This document shows, piece after piece, positions 24,257 through 32,840 of a DNA stretch of 64,000 nt. Position 1 is the first letter of the stretch; each line of letters starts with the position of its first letter. Position numbers and translations under genes: made by a program. The stretch is from Sporobacter sp963675425 (lineage in GTDB: Bacteria; Bacillota; Clostridia; Oscillospirales; Oscillospiraceae), in NCBI GenBank assembly GCA_963675425.1, contig OY776214.1, positions 1,426,001 to 1,490,000 on the forward strand. Direction: 5' to 3'. The notes under the pieces are model-generated. The model made no database searches and was not told where the DNA came from. It saw only the letters and a program-made list of their open reading frames with translations.

Positions 24257-24535
24257 TCAGCTCTCTGTCGACTCAGCCGCCCTATCTTTGTCAACTGCTT
24301 CTGCTAATCGTTCAAGATACTTTTCAAATTGCGCGTCGCTCATTCCGTCTGGCATTCGCCCTTCACGTACGGCCTCATACACGGTTTGCATCATGTGATT
24401 ATCGTATGCTATGTATGTTACAACACCGACAATCGCCACCATAAGTATGCAGGCTATAACAATCAGCCGCCGTATTGGTATCTTCTTCTGCGGGTGCTTA
24501 TCACTTCCTATAACGGTGGATACCTTTTTGCCCAT
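24257..24535 (-). CDS. Small single-pass membrane protein
   Basis: 92 residues from ATG 24535, placed one base after the previous stop with GAAGAAGAGG upstream. Basic start, membrane helix LIVIACILMVAIVGVVTYIAY, then an acidic outer or inner part (YEAVREGRMPDGMSDAQFEKYLERLAEAVDKD). No family known. Part of the Par operon. Confidence 0.55.
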   Translation of the reverse strand: MGKKVSTVIGSDKHPQKKIPIRRLIVIACILMVAIVGVVTYIAYDNHMMQTVYEAVREGRMPDGMSDAQFEKYLERLAEAVDKDRAAESTES

Positions 24536-24536
24536 A

Positions 24537-24869
24537 TTAATCAGCCTCTTCTTCATATTGCTGTATTCGCAGCTCCAGCCAGTCATGATACTCATAATTC
24601 GGCAATTTTTTGATGTGTTCTGGAAGGCAGCTGAGAAAGAATTCATAACCAGCTATCGCTTCATATATTAGATATTCCGCTTCCTTGTCTGTCAGCCCTG
24701 AAAGATATCTGGCTGACTGCCCACGCCCAATCATATTGACACAGTGACGAATTCTTACAGGAACTACAAATTTTTCGTCCGTTATTTCTATCTGTTCTTG
24801 GATATTCAGCTGAGAACTTTCCTCCTGTATACCCTGCTTGATGGTCACATCCTCTTTGTCTTTAAGCAT
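24537..24869 (-). CDS. Hypothetical protein of the Par operon
   Basis: 110 residues; its start overlaps the ParB-like gene by eight bases. Acidic N-terminus, then a helical domain (VRIRHCVNMIGRGQSARYLSGLTDKEAEYLIYEAIAGYEFFLSCLPEHI). No membrane segment. The tight coupling suggests a role with the ParB-like proteins, but no function is known to me. Confidence 0.5.
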   Translation of the reverse strand: MLKDKEDVTIKQGIQEESSQLNIQEQIEITDEKFVVPVRIRHCVNMIGRGQSARYLSGLTDKEAEYLIYEAIAGYEFFLSCLPEHIKKLPNYEYHDWLELRIQQYEEEAD

Positions 24870-25908
24870 GTCGGTTTGCTTCCTTTCTCTGCTCAGCTTT
24901 ATGATACATTTTTAGAGCTTTGAGCATAATCGCTTCAATCTTGTCAGCAGAACAACGTGGCGGGAAAAACTGCCTGAACTTTTTATATGGCAGCACCACG
25001 TCCTCCGGTTCGTCTACCACCACTTCGTCAGACTTTGGGCCATTCAGACTTTCCCACAGCTTGGAGAGCATGTCCTCGTCAAACACATCTCCGGCCTGTT
25101 CCTGCACCCGGAGGAGTTCAGCAAGCTTCATAGATATGCCGTAATCATGATCTGTGAGGAAGAAGCGGTAAACGGCTGTCTGGTTGGGCTCGGACAAAAA
25201 GGAGATCAGCACGGCTGCGCGGAACGGAAATTCCGGCTTGTCCTTATCAACAATATCTTGCAGCTCAGGAATAAGGTATGTGAGCCGAATGTATCTATGT
25301 ATTTGATTCCGGCTTTCTCCAACTTCTTGGCCAACGATATCGAGTGTCTGCATCTTCATCCCCACTGGGGATGATGTTAAATCTGTCCGCCGTCCCTGGC
25401 GTTTCAGTGCTTCAATCCAGAGACGATAGGCGCGCGCTTTCTGCATGACGGATATCCTGGAGACATTGCGCTGCGTGAATATCGTCTCAGCCAATTGGAT
25501 AACCGCGTCATCATCCCCCATGTCCCTGACGATACAGGGGACGCTATCATAACCCAGCAGTAGTGCCCCGTTACGGCGGTTGCGCCCATTGATGATCTGA
25601 TACTTTTTACCGTACGGCCGCACAAGCAGCGGCTCAATTATCCCGTTTGTCCGGATACTGTTGACCAGCTCCGTCATTTCCTTGTCTTTGTACGGCGGGA
25701 TAGGATTGTCGGGGTAATCCTCCAGAAGGACGATAGGCAGTTCCACCAACTCAGTATTCTGTTTAAGTATAGGGATATGGGCTTCCGATGACTCTGATTC
25801 AGGCTGCAGGATAACTGATTGATTATCCAGAACCTCCGGCTCGTCGTTCTCCGTGTTGTATTCGCCGCTCAACAGCTTCTTCAAAAATTCCATATTCATT
25901 TCCGACAT
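24862..25908 (-). CDS. ParB-like DNA-binding protein, second copy
   Basis: 348 residues from ATG 25908 (GGAGGAAATC upstream). It has a ParB N-domain: LPIVLLEDYPDNPIPPYKDKEMTELVNSIRTNGIIEPLLVRPYGKKYQIINGRNRRNGALLLG. A KorB-type helix-turn-helix follows (LDIVGQEVGESRNQIHRYIRLTYLIPELQDI). NGRNRR stands in place of the GHNR/GERR box. It overlaps the previous parB-like gene by 13 bases. The two share architecture but are clearly diverged, so they are likely specialised rather than redundant. Confidence 0.82.
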   Translation of the reverse strand: MSEMNMEFLKKLLSGEYNTENDEPEVLDNQSVILQPESESSEAHIPILKQNTELVELPIVLLEDYPDNPIPPYKDKEMTELVNSIRTNGIIEPLLVRPYGKKYQIINGRNRRNGALLLGYDSVPCIVRDMGDDDAVIQLAETIFTQRNVSRISVMQKARAYRLWIEALKRQGRRTDLTSSPVGMKMQTLDIVGQEVGESRNQIHRYIRLTYLIPELQDIVDKDKPEFPFRAAVLISFLSEPNQTAVYRFFLTDHDYGISMKLAELLRVQEQAGDVFDEDMLSKLWESLNGPKSDEVVVDEPEDVVLPYKKFRQFFPPRCSADKIEAIMLKALKMYHKAEQRKEANRHA

Positions 25909-26888
25909 TTGATTTCCTCCGCATATTGCTTGCTGTCCGCGACAATCCGCCGAATCAGCGCCATGTCCTTTGCCAGCTTCATGGGTATGTCGCCCCAAAG
26001 CTCGGCGGGAATCCTGATGGTAATCGGCTTGGGCGGCTTAGATGTTGGTACCGAGTTACTGTCGGTTATTCCGAATAGCTGATGTATAGTCGTTTCATTC
26101 AGTGTCTCACCCTGAGATTTGAAAAAGTCAGCCTGCTTGCCGTTTAAGGTCGTTATACCGTTTTGAATCATAGTATCCACAAGAAGCTGCTGCTTTGCGT
26201 GATTAAGATAGGAAAGAGAAACACCAACAGTGAACGGAAGCTGCTCGTTGTCGACCATTTCCAGCAGCTCGGGAACGAGCTCGTTCAGACGTATGTAGCG
26301 GAATATCTGATTTTTACTCTCTCCGAGTTGTTCTGCTAAAAGTTCTCCGGATTTCTTCCCGTCCAACCTGTTCCCAAATTGGGAACAAGTCAAATCGTTT
26401 CGCTTTCCCTGCCGCTTCATAGAATCCAACTGAAGTTTATACGCTTTGGCTCGTTCACTCGGCAGGATCTTGTCCCGCTGGTGTAGGTTGGTGTTGACAA
26501 GGATCAGTCGCGCGGCGTCATCGTCTACCTTGACAACCTTGGCAGGAATTGTTACCCAGCCAATGATCCTGGCAGCTTCCACCCGGTTGTGGCCGGCTAG
26601 TATCTGATACCCGCCCTCATAGTGGCGGACGATAATGGGGTTGTCCAATCCCCGTACTGCCATGTCGGCTGCCAGTTCATCAAGCTTTGCCTTTGGGTAC
26701 ATGCGGAAGGGCTGACCGCTGTTCTCCTCATCGTGCCATGGGTGGCAGTCTTTCAACGGTATTTCCTGCTGCCCGGTCTGCTGAAAGCCGATGCCGGCGT
26801 CACCACACCCGAGCATGCTCTGTAAAACCGGATCGTCAAAGACGCCCGCATCGTCGCCCGGTGTGCTCAGCTGCGTTATTTTTGCCAT
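25896..26888 (-). CDS. parB: ParB-like partition/nucleoid protein, first copy
   Basis: 330 residues, ATG 26888 after AAGGAGG. ParB N-domain with IPLKDCHPWHDEENSGQPFRMYPKAKLDELAADMAVRGLDNPIIVRHYEGGYQILAGHNRVEAARIIG, including the AGHNR CTP/CTPase box. A helix-turn-helix follows (SGELLAEQLGESKNQIFRYIRLNELVPELLEM). ParB binds parS sites and stimulates ParA, segregating low-copy DNA. Directly downstream of ParA. No parS could be recognised by eye. Confidence 0.88.
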   Translation of the reverse strand: MAKITQLSTPGDDAGVFDDPVLQSMLGCGDAGIGFQQTGQQEIPLKDCHPWHDEENSGQPFRMYPKAKLDELAADMAVRGLDNPIIVRHYEGGYQILAGHNRVEAARIIGWVTIPAKVVKVDDDAARLILVNTNLHQRDKILPSERAKAYKLQLDSMKRQGKRNDLTCSQFGNRLDGKKSGELLAEQLGESKNQIFRYIRLNELVPELLEMVDNEQLPFTVGVSLSYLNHAKQQLLVDTMIQNGITTLNGKQADFFKSQGETLNETTIHQLFGITDSNSVPTSKPPKPITIRIPAELWGDIPMKLAKDMALIRRIVADSKQYAEEIKCRK

Positions 26889-26984
26889 AATAACCTCCTT
26901 TGCTCGAGTTCATAGAATCTGCTTTGCACACGCCTACAATATGAAATTTTCAAGGTGCAAATGGACTTTCTGAAAACCTTTAAT
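26889..26984 (-). promoter_or_regulatory. parA-parB spacer with inverted repeat
   Basis: TTTGCAC (26923-26929) and GTGCAAA (26955-26961) form an inverted repeat with a 25-base gap. It could be an operator or a small leader for parB. Evidence is limited to symmetry. Confidence 0.25.
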
Positions 26985-27764
26985 CTATTGGTTTGCAGTG
27001 CCCTGTCTGGCAAGTAGCTCGTCGGCAACGGCTTTGTATTGTAACCCCACTTGGGAACCTGCCGTACCAATCAGGCTGTGTCTTAAAATGGTGCTGTTTA
27101 TGGCTTCCACCCGGCGGCTGATGCTTGTCCGGAAAACCAGATTGCCAAATCGTTTGCGAAGATCGGCTTCAACCAACCTGGAGACCGTTGTTTTATCAGT
27201 CATGGTGACCAGAACGCCCTCAATACTGAGTTTTGGATTCCCCTGACGCTTGATCAGTTTATATACGTTCATCAGATCCTCCAGTCCATCCAGCGCAAAC
27301 TGTTGAGCCTGAACGGTGATGATGATGCCGTCACTGGCGATGAGGGCGTTACTGAGTAGAATCCCCAGACTCGGTAGACAATCAATGAGAATATAATCGA
27401 AGAACTCAAACTCTGGGGCTGAAAGCAATCTGGCTAATATCTGCTCATGAAAACGAATGCCGGTGAGTATCATTTCAATGCCGGAAAGCCTTGCGTCCGA
27501 TGCTATGTAGTGGATGCCCTCATCGCTTACGCAGATTGCTTGAGACAGATCGACATTTTCCTCTGTGGCCGATTTTTGCATCAGGCTTCCGATGGTGGGG
27601 GTTGTGTTTTGTCTGTGCTTTAGGTATTTGCTGAGGCTACCCTGAAAATCCAGGTCAATGCATAGCACATTCAGGTTTTTTTGAACGAGCGCCGCCGCCA
27701 GATTCATGGCCGTGGTGGTCTTACCGACGCCGCCCTTTTGGTTACAAATGCTGATGATTTTCAT
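26985..27764 (-). CDS. parA: ParA family partition ATPase
   Basis: 259 residues. Deviant Walker A KGGVGKTTTAMNLAAAL near the start, Walker A' region VLCIDLDFQGSLSKYL, and Walker B FDYILIDCLPSLGILLSNAL. No N-terminal DNA-binding domain, so it is the short (type Ib-like or Soj-like) form. It provides the moving gradient for partition with ParB. Its start lies 23 bases inside the preceding repeat-protein gene, giving translational coupling. Confidence 0.9.
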   Translation of the reverse strand: MKIISICNQKGGVGKTTTAMNLAAALVQKNLNVLCIDLDFQGSLSKYLKHRQNTTPTIGSLMQKSATEENVDLSQAICVSDEGIHYIASDARLSGIEMILTGIRFHEQILARLLSAPEFEFFDYILIDCLPSLGILLSNALIASDGIIITVQAQQFALDGLEDLMNVYKLIKRQGNPKLSIEGVLVTMTDKTTVSRLVEADLRKRFGNLVFRTSISRRVEAINSTILRHSLIGTAGSQVGLQYKAVADELLARQGTANQ

Positions 27765-28515
27765 TATCTATCCCTCCCATTGTTACATCGGACCGTCTTG
27801 CCGTTAGAGCAGCTTGCTTCGACTCCTTTGCTTTCTCCACCGCCTGAGCCGCCTTTTTTTCGGCTCGGCGCTGACGCCGTCTTTCGTTTATTTGCTCTTT
27901 GTTTTTTTGATAGTATTCACGATCACGGGCTCTAACCTTTTCTGCGTTCATAGCTCGATTCTCACGCTGCTTTTCGTTTATCTGGTCACGATAGGCTGCA
28001 TAATGTTCACGTTGCTTTTCATTTATCTGGTCACGGTTCGCTGCATAATGCTCACGTTGCTTTTTATTGAGCCATTCTCTGTTTTCAGCCCGATACTGCT
28101 GCTTCTGTTCAGATATCCGACCCTTATTTTCAGATCTATAACGACGATCATATGTCCTTTTTTGATCTTTGTTCTTTGAATAATACTCTTGCTTGTATAG
28201 TGCGATTTTCTCCTTGTTTACTTCTCTATATTGTTGATAATATTCAAGAATTTGATCTTTGTGGTTCTTATAGTATTGGTGATCATATTCTAGTTTCAAT
28301 TTCCTATGCATCAACCTATACAGTTTGTCATATTCACTCTTTCGTCGTTTCTTAGGATCTTCAAGGTTGAAGTTACTTTCTAGTTTGATGGACTCCTGGT
28401 ATGCCTCCAGCGGCAACGCCTGTTCGACTTCATCAAAAACACAATCGGGGAATGGGCAGCTGAAGCAGTCACAGTTTTTCCCGTCGCAGAGACGCTTCTG
28501 TTTGCCTTTACCCAT
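27742..28515 (-). CDS. Cys-cluster protein with Tyr/Asn repeats, copy B
   Basis: 257 residues from ATG 28515 (AAGGAGG, 6-base gap). The N-terminus carries CDGKNCDCFSCPFPDCVFDE, five cysteines in 15 residues, likely to bind Zn or an Fe-S cluster. About 14 units of 12-13 residues follow, with the pattern Y(R/K)..N+..I.E...., for example QHYAANRDQINEKQRE-like units. These are predicted as a long, highly charged helix. A basic end (RRRQRRAEKKAAQ) could touch DNA. A second copy lies just upstream. Function unknown; its place before parA suggests a structural or partition role. Confidence 0.6.
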   Translation of the reverse strand: MGKGKQKRLCDGKNCDCFSCPFPDCVFDEVEQALPLEAYQESIKLESNFNLEDPKKRRKSEYDKLYRLMHRKLKLEYDHQYYKNHKDQILEYYQQYREVNKEKIALYKQEYYSKNKDQKRTYDRRYRSENKGRISEQKQQYRAENREWLNKKQREHYAANRDQINEKQREHYAAYRDQINEKQRENRAMNAEKVRARDREYYQKNKEQINERRRQRRAEKKAAQAVEKAKESKQAALTARRSDVTMGGIDNENHQHL

Positions 28516-29056
28516 TGGCAACCTCCTTAGCTTGTGTCTCTATCTGCTTGGAAGGCTTTATATTTAGCGCGGCCTTTTTTTCGGCCCTGCGCCGCTTTCG
28601 GCTTTCTCTTATACGCTCTTTGTTTTTTTCGCGATATTGACGGTCATATTCACATTTAAGATCCTTGTGGTTCAAATAATAAGTGCGCATGTATTGAGCG
28701 ATTTTATCCTTATTTGCTGCTTGGTAGACCTTATGTTGCTCTGCTATACGTTCTTTGTTTTCTGCTCGGTATTTTCGATTCCTTTCAGCAATCTTGTTTT
28801 TATTGTCTGCCCGATATCGCCGTTGGTACTCTGCAATATGTTCATAGTTTAAAAAACGATAAAGGGCTTTTACTTGACTTTTATTCTGTGCTTTTGTATC
28901 TTCCGTCTTAAAATCTTCAGTGATTCTGTCCGATTCACAATAGGCTTCGTAAGGTAAGGCCTGCCCTGCTTCGTCAAAAACACAATCCTGGAACGGACAG
29001 TTAAAGCAGTCACAGTTTTTCCCATCACAGGGATGCTGCTTTTTTCTCTTGCTCAT
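28508..29056 (-). CDS. Cys-cluster protein with Tyr/Asn repeats, copy A
   Basis: 182 residues from ATG 29056. It has the same N-terminal cluster (CDGKNCDCFNCPFQDCVFDE, then ALPYEAY) and fewer repeats (RRYRADNKNKIAERNRKYRAENKERIAEQ in style), with the same basic end RKRRRAEKKAALNIK. The gene overlaps its paralog by eight bases and its upstream neighbour by 32. Tandem duplication with later change of repeat number is likely. Confidence 0.6.
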   Translation of the reverse strand: MSKRKKQHPCDGKNCDCFNCPFQDCVFDEAGQALPYEAYCESDRITEDFKTEDTKAQNKSQVKALYRFLNYEHIAEYQRRYRADNKNKIAERNRKYRAENKERIAEQHKVYQAANKDKIAQYMRTYYLNHKDLKCEYDRQYREKNKERIRESRKRRRAEKKAALNIKPSKQIETQAKEVANG

Positions 29057-29654
29057 AGGCACGTTTCCTTTCCATTGCCTGAGCTACAACGCTATTGTTA
29101 TGCCACCACCAGGCGCGTTCTAGTGTTTCTAATTCTGTAGACTTGCTCAGACAGCTTCTATCAATTGCCCTTATTCGGCAATGTCCCATATCGTAGGTAT
29201 AATGGCAGCCATTATATCCTGGCAAATACTCACGCCAAAACACGCACCCAGCACATGGCGTCAGCTCTAATTTTTGTGCAACGGCGTATATAAAGTCCTG
29301 CCTATACATGTTTAGATAATATATGGGTAAATTCATTTCCTTTGCTGTCTCTTCCACGTTAAGACGCGGGTGCTTCCAATAGAGCAATAGCATTGCTCGC
29401 ATGCGGTCCACGCCATCTTCATATCTGTACGTCTGCTTAATTGCGTATTGTACTGCGACAAGCTCTTCTATTTCATCTTTATACAATTCCTGCAGTGCGG
29501 CATCTGCTGTAGGGTCTCGACGGCCGGAACTTCTGCCGCCGCTGTGAAAGTTGTACGAGGCCGTTGTTTTGGTGTTGCGCTTTGTTTTTGCTTTCATTTT
29601 CGTTTCGGGATAACGTATAATAATCTCTTCTATAATTTTGACACCGAAGCCCAT
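29025..29654 (-). CDS. Hypothetical protein, first gene of the Par operon
   Basis: 209 residues from ATG 29654 after AGGAGGGGGG. Basic N-terminus, then a helical region that may be a DNA-binding fold (YRYEDGVDRMRAMLLLYWKHPRLNVEETAKEMNLPIYYLNMYRQDFIYAVAQKL). It ends in a Cys-containing part (LTPCAGCVFWREYLPGYNGCHYTYDMGHCRI) resembling the metal-binding knuckles of the next two genes. It may be the operon regulator. No family is known to me. Confidence 0.5.
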   Translation of the reverse strand: MGFGVKIIEEIIIRYPETKMKAKTKRNTKTTASYNFHSGGRSSGRRDPTADAALQELYKDEIEELVAVQYAIKQTYRYEDGVDRMRAMLLLYWKHPRLNVEETAKEMNLPIYYLNMYRQDFIYAVAQKLELTPCAGCVFWREYLPGYNGCHYTYDMGHCRIRAIDRSCLSKSTELETLERAWWWHNNSVVAQAMERKRAYEQEKKAASL

Positions 29655-29787
29655 AAAGCCCCCCTCCTCCTTCTTGGTTTAAACCTCCAATATATGAACA
29701 TGACAAGGTACAGAGGGGTGAAAATCAGGTGTTTCAATACGTCAACAATTGGTGTATAATATTTTTGTTACCTGTAGGATAAAATTA

Positions 29788-30021
29788 TTAGGCAAGACGT
29801 GTTTTTTTCGAAACGGCCACGCCGTCTTTTGGGAAAAACTCGGATAGCCTTTCATATGGTTCATGAATTAGATCCATGACGGCGTATATTTCAGTTAGAG
29901 TCCATTCGCGTTTCCGGTTCATCCGTAGACTTATCGAAACTTCACAAAGCCCTATTTTTTTTGCCAAATATGCTTGATCGATATCAAGCTCTTTCATTTT
30001 TCCTCGAAGCTTTAGAAACAT
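29788..30021 (-). CDS. Small XRE-like helix-turn-helix protein
   Basis: 77 residues: KMKELDIDQAYLAKKIGLCEVSISLRMNRKREWTLTEIYAVMDLI is a helix-turn-helix. Divergent from the repressor at 30516 and facing the same 494-base control region, it has the position of a Cro-like regulator, or regulator of the - strand operon. Confidence 0.65.
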   Translation of the reverse strand: MFLKLRGKMKELDIDQAYLAKKIGLCEVSISLRMNRKREWTLTEIYAVMDLIHEPYERLSEFFPKDGVAVSKKTRLA

Positions 30022-30515
30022 GGAGGATACCTTCTTTCTCTATGCAGATTATCTCGGTTTCCAGATGATGCCCATTTTGCAGAGAATCCAACTTATACCC
30101 ATAATGTAGTTAGATGCCATTGGGGATAACCGCGATTTGGGAGAACACGAAGACGGCGAAACCGAATAACGGTTACTGCGGTCAAAAAAAATAATGTTCT
30201 TGAACTCAATGTTATAGAGTATATCTATCCGGCTAATTAGTGAAACCGTTGGGTAATATATGCTATTTTCGTACTTATAAAGAGACTTTGACTTAAATTT
30301 AGCGTTTGTGTAGCTTTCTTTTGCGAATAGCCCATATCGTGATACCTTAATGTTATAGTTCCCGATTGCACATAACTACTACTGAATAACAGTCGCTTTA
30401 TAAAATAATATAACTAAAATATAGTAATGTCAAGCGAAACATAATTATATGTTGATATAATTATCATATATTAGTATATTTAGAATACGAATAGCTCTTT
30501 GGAGGACATACTATT
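30022..30515. promoter_or_regulatory. Divergent control region between small XRE gene and repressor
   Basis: 494 bases without a supported gene and increasingly AT-rich towards the repressor. The promoter TTGATA (30452-30457), 17 bases, TATATT (30475-30480) drives the repressor. A perfect inverted repeat ATAATTATAT (30441-30450) / ATATAATTAT (30455-30464) overlaps its -35 box, as expected for autoregulation. I could not place a - strand promoter with confidence. Confidence 0.6.
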
Positions 30516-31316
30516 ATGTCGATAACAGAAAATAAAAAAATAATGGCTGATAATATCAAATATTATTTAGATGTTCGGGGTATATCTCGACAGCAATTAG
30601 CAGACGCATTGAAATTCCCATACACTACTTTAAATAACTGGCTTCAAGCAAACACATATCCTCCAATTGATAAGATTGAGAAAATGGCTGAATATTTTGG
30701 TATTACTAACGCAAAACTTATTGAACGCGATGGAGACAGGTGCAGCAATTCTAAAGCATTAAGTGATAGTGCACTCCCTTCAACTCTTAATCAATTACAA
30801 GTATCTCCAAAAACAATTCAAGAAGATACTATAACTAATTCAAGTCTAAAGTTTTATTCTGATTACATTCATAATCGTGCACCAATCATTAATACCTTAA
30901 ATGACGCAATAGAAATTTTTGAAATTATTTATAAAACGTCACAAGACGAGCAGGAACGTTATCTAAAAAATAACATCACGGGTTACGAATATTCTAAACT
31001 TATTGGAACGGATGCCGAATATTTTTTTACACGTATGAAAGACAATGAGGTACCGACCTATTGTGAGGGGCTTATGTTGATAAGGGTACAAAATTATGTA
31101 AGTAGTGGTGATCATTGTGTCTATTTTTACATGCATGATTGCTATGTTAGAACATTATATTTACATGATGGTGTTGCAGCTTTCTATGGTGGTAGCGATA
31201 CTATACCTCTAATCGTGGAATCATCAGATTTAGAAAATGGTGAAGTAAAAATAATTGGAGTGGTAAAAGAACACAGGTGGATAATAAAGAATTCCCTAGA
31301 GGGAATCGTTGATTAA
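30516..31316 (+). CDS. XRE/S24-like repressor lacking the usual protease residues
   Basis: 266 residues. N-terminal helix-turn-helix (IKYYLDVRGISRQQLADALKFPYTTLNNWLQANTYPPIDKIEKMAEYFGI), a linker, then a C-terminal domain with S24/LexA-like layout (FFTRMKDNEVPTYCEGLMLIRVQNYVSSGDHCVYFYM). In LexA-type repressors the nucleophile sits in a D-S-M segment; here the aligned residues are D-N-E, and the expected Lys region reads YVRTLYLHDG. It is therefore probably not self-cleaving. GGAGGAC lies upstream. It likely keeps the integrated element silent. Confidence 0.7.
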   Translation: MSITENKKIMADNIKYYLDVRGISRQQLADALKFPYTTLNNWLQANTYPPIDKIEKMAEYFGITNAKLIERDGDRCSNSKALSDSALPSTLNQLQVSPKTIQEDTITNSSLKFYSDYIHNRAPIINTLNDAIEIFEIIYKTSQDEQERYLKNNITGYEYSKLIGTDAEYFFTRMKDNEVPTYCEGLMLIRVQNYVSSGDHCVYFYMHDCYVRTLYLHDGVAAFYGGSDTIPLIVESSDLENGEVKIIGVVKEHRWIIKNSLEGIVD

Positions 31317-31430
31317 GTAAATACATGCTTGGTTTCTGACGATGTATGGAATTTACGCCCCGCAGCTCAACCTTCTTTTATCGTTAATTACCATAATTCA
31401 TAGGTCGAAAAGTATATTCAGAACAGGAAG

Positions 31431-32612
31431 ATGAATGTGCATACACGGAAAAATGAAGCCAAATGGATAGAAAGTGAACAGCGTTGGAAAATCAAAGTTC
31501 AGAGAGAAGGGGAGCGGCGGTCGTTTGTTGATTCTACGCCCGGTACGAAAGGCAAGGTAGCAGCCGAAAGGAAAGCCGACAAGTGGTTGGAAAACAGGCT
31601 GGTAGGGGAGAACACACGTATTGAAGTCCTTCTTGATCGTTGGTACAAGAAATTGCTAATGTCAACTTCACACTCCCACTGCGTTCAGTACGAAAAATAT
31701 ATACGGCTTTACATAAAACCTGTTATCGGAACGAAGCGCATTTCCCGCTTAACCCAAAATGATTTGCAATCTGTTATTGACAGTGCCTATTACATGCCGG
31801 ATTCTGTTAAGAACCCTAGGAAAAAGAAAAAGGACGCCGAAGCGCCCATAGAAGATAAGCTACCAAAACGGTTGGCTCATAAAACGTTATCGAATATACG
31901 GGCTTGTTTGATGGCATTTATTAAATACTGTCGCGGCGAAAAAGCGACAACCTTATATCCGGAGACACTGACAATACCTGCTGCTGCTGAAAAGCGGGAG
32001 AAGACAATCGCTTCACCGCCTGACATCGTTACGCTGTTCTCAACGTCAACTACATTATACAGAAACAAAGTGGTCGAAGATAGGTATATCCATGCCTACC
32101 GGTTCAGCGTCCTTACTGGTGTTCGCCCTGGAGAACTAATAGCGCTAAAAAAAGACAACGTGAAAGGCCGTAAGGTCAAGATTACACAGAGCATTAATGA
32201 CTATAGGCAACTTACAAAAGGGAAGAACGATAACGCAAGAAGAACGTACACTCTCGATGATCATGCCGTCATGGTCCTTCAAGATCAACAGGAAATGCTA
32301 AATCGGCTAGGGCAGATATCATCTTATGTATTCCCATCGGAGACGCTTGGGCCGCTGACGCAAGAGAAATTTCGTAAATCGTGGAAGAGGTACTGCGCTG
32401 CCAATGGAATTACCGGAGCCAACACGCCATATGAGATGCGGCATACGTTTGTGTCTGTAAACACAGACATGCCGGACGCCCTTAAGAAACTCGTTATAGG
32501 GCACTCAAAAGATATGGACACAGAGGGCACATACGGGCACGAAAAAGCGGACGACATGGACAGAGCTGCCGAATACATCAGTGCCGCTTTTAAAAGGATA
32601 CTTGGATGGTAG
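31431..32612 (+). CDS. int: Tyrosine recombinase / integrase
   Basis: 393 residues. N-terminal arm-type DNA-binding part (ESEQRWKIKVQREGERRSFVDSTPGTKGKVAAERKADKW), SAM-like core-binding domain, and catalytic domain with TGVRPGELIALKKDN (Arg), MRHTFVSV (His-Arg box) and IGHSKDMDTEGTYGH with the Tyr. All catalytic boxes are present. It lies 160 bases from an ssrA 3'-end fragment, so this is the integrase of the element whose right end is at about 32806. Confidence 0.9.
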   Translation: MNVHTRKNEAKWIESEQRWKIKVQREGERRSFVDSTPGTKGKVAAERKADKWLENRLVGENTRIEVLLDRWYKKLLMSTSHSHCVQYEKYIRLYIKPVIGTKRISRLTQNDLQSVIDSAYYMPDSVKNPRKKKKDAEAPIEDKLPKRLAHKTLSNIRACLMAFIKYCRGEKATTLYPETLTIPAAAEKREKTIASPPDIVTLFSTSTTLYRNKVVEDRYIHAYRFSVLTGVRPGELIALKKDNVKGRKVKITQSINDYRQLTKGKNDNARRTYTLDDHAVMVLQDQQEMLNRLGQISSYVFPSETLGPLTQEKFRKSWKRYCAANGITGANTPYEMRHTFVSVNTDMPDALKKLVIGHSKDMDTEGTYGHEKADDMDRAAEYISAAFKRILGW

Positions 32613-32614
32613 TC

Positions 32615-32635
32615 TGTACCCACCTTTGTACCCAC
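32615..32635. repeat. Possible integrase arm-binding repeats
   Basis: TGTACCCAC occurs twice (32615-32623 and 32627-32635) with 12-base periodicity, right after the integrase stop. A 10-bp inverted repeat AATCAATATA (32712-32721) / TATATTGATT (32742-32751) lies between these and the att site. They are candidates for integrase or excisionase binding. Confidence 0.4.
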
Positions 32636-32773
32636 TTTTTTATTCACGATAAATTAATTAGAATGAATAATGGTGAATGTGGTAATTTTTAAAACATAAG
32701 AAGTTTAGAAAAATCAATATAATATTAACTATTGTGAAATATATATTGATTCATGTTAATGCATAAATATACG

Positions 32774-32806
32774 GTTCTGGGGGTTCAACTCCCCCCAGCT
32801 CCACCA
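32774..32806 (+). other. Attachment site: tmRNA (ssrA) 3' end duplicate
   Basis: Contains a T-arm (GGGGG-TTCAACT-CCCCC) followed by CAGCTCCACCA, the typical tmRNA 3' acceptor end. No tmRNA body lies upstream; instead the integrase gene does. It is therefore the duplicate of the target made by integration. The intact ssrA and the other end of the element must lie outside this window. Confidence 0.75.
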
Positions 32807-32840
32807 TCTGAACCCACAGAAAATAAAGGGTAAAACTGAA

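Noticed and set aside
27814..28852. Hydrophobic + strand frames opposite the Tyr/Asn repeat proteins
   Set aside because: They mirror the repetitive charged codons of the real genes on the other strand and lack ribosome sites.
27742..29056. CRISPR or tandem DNA repeat array
   Set aside because: The repetition is at protein level with varied codons inside an open frame; there are no equal spacers.
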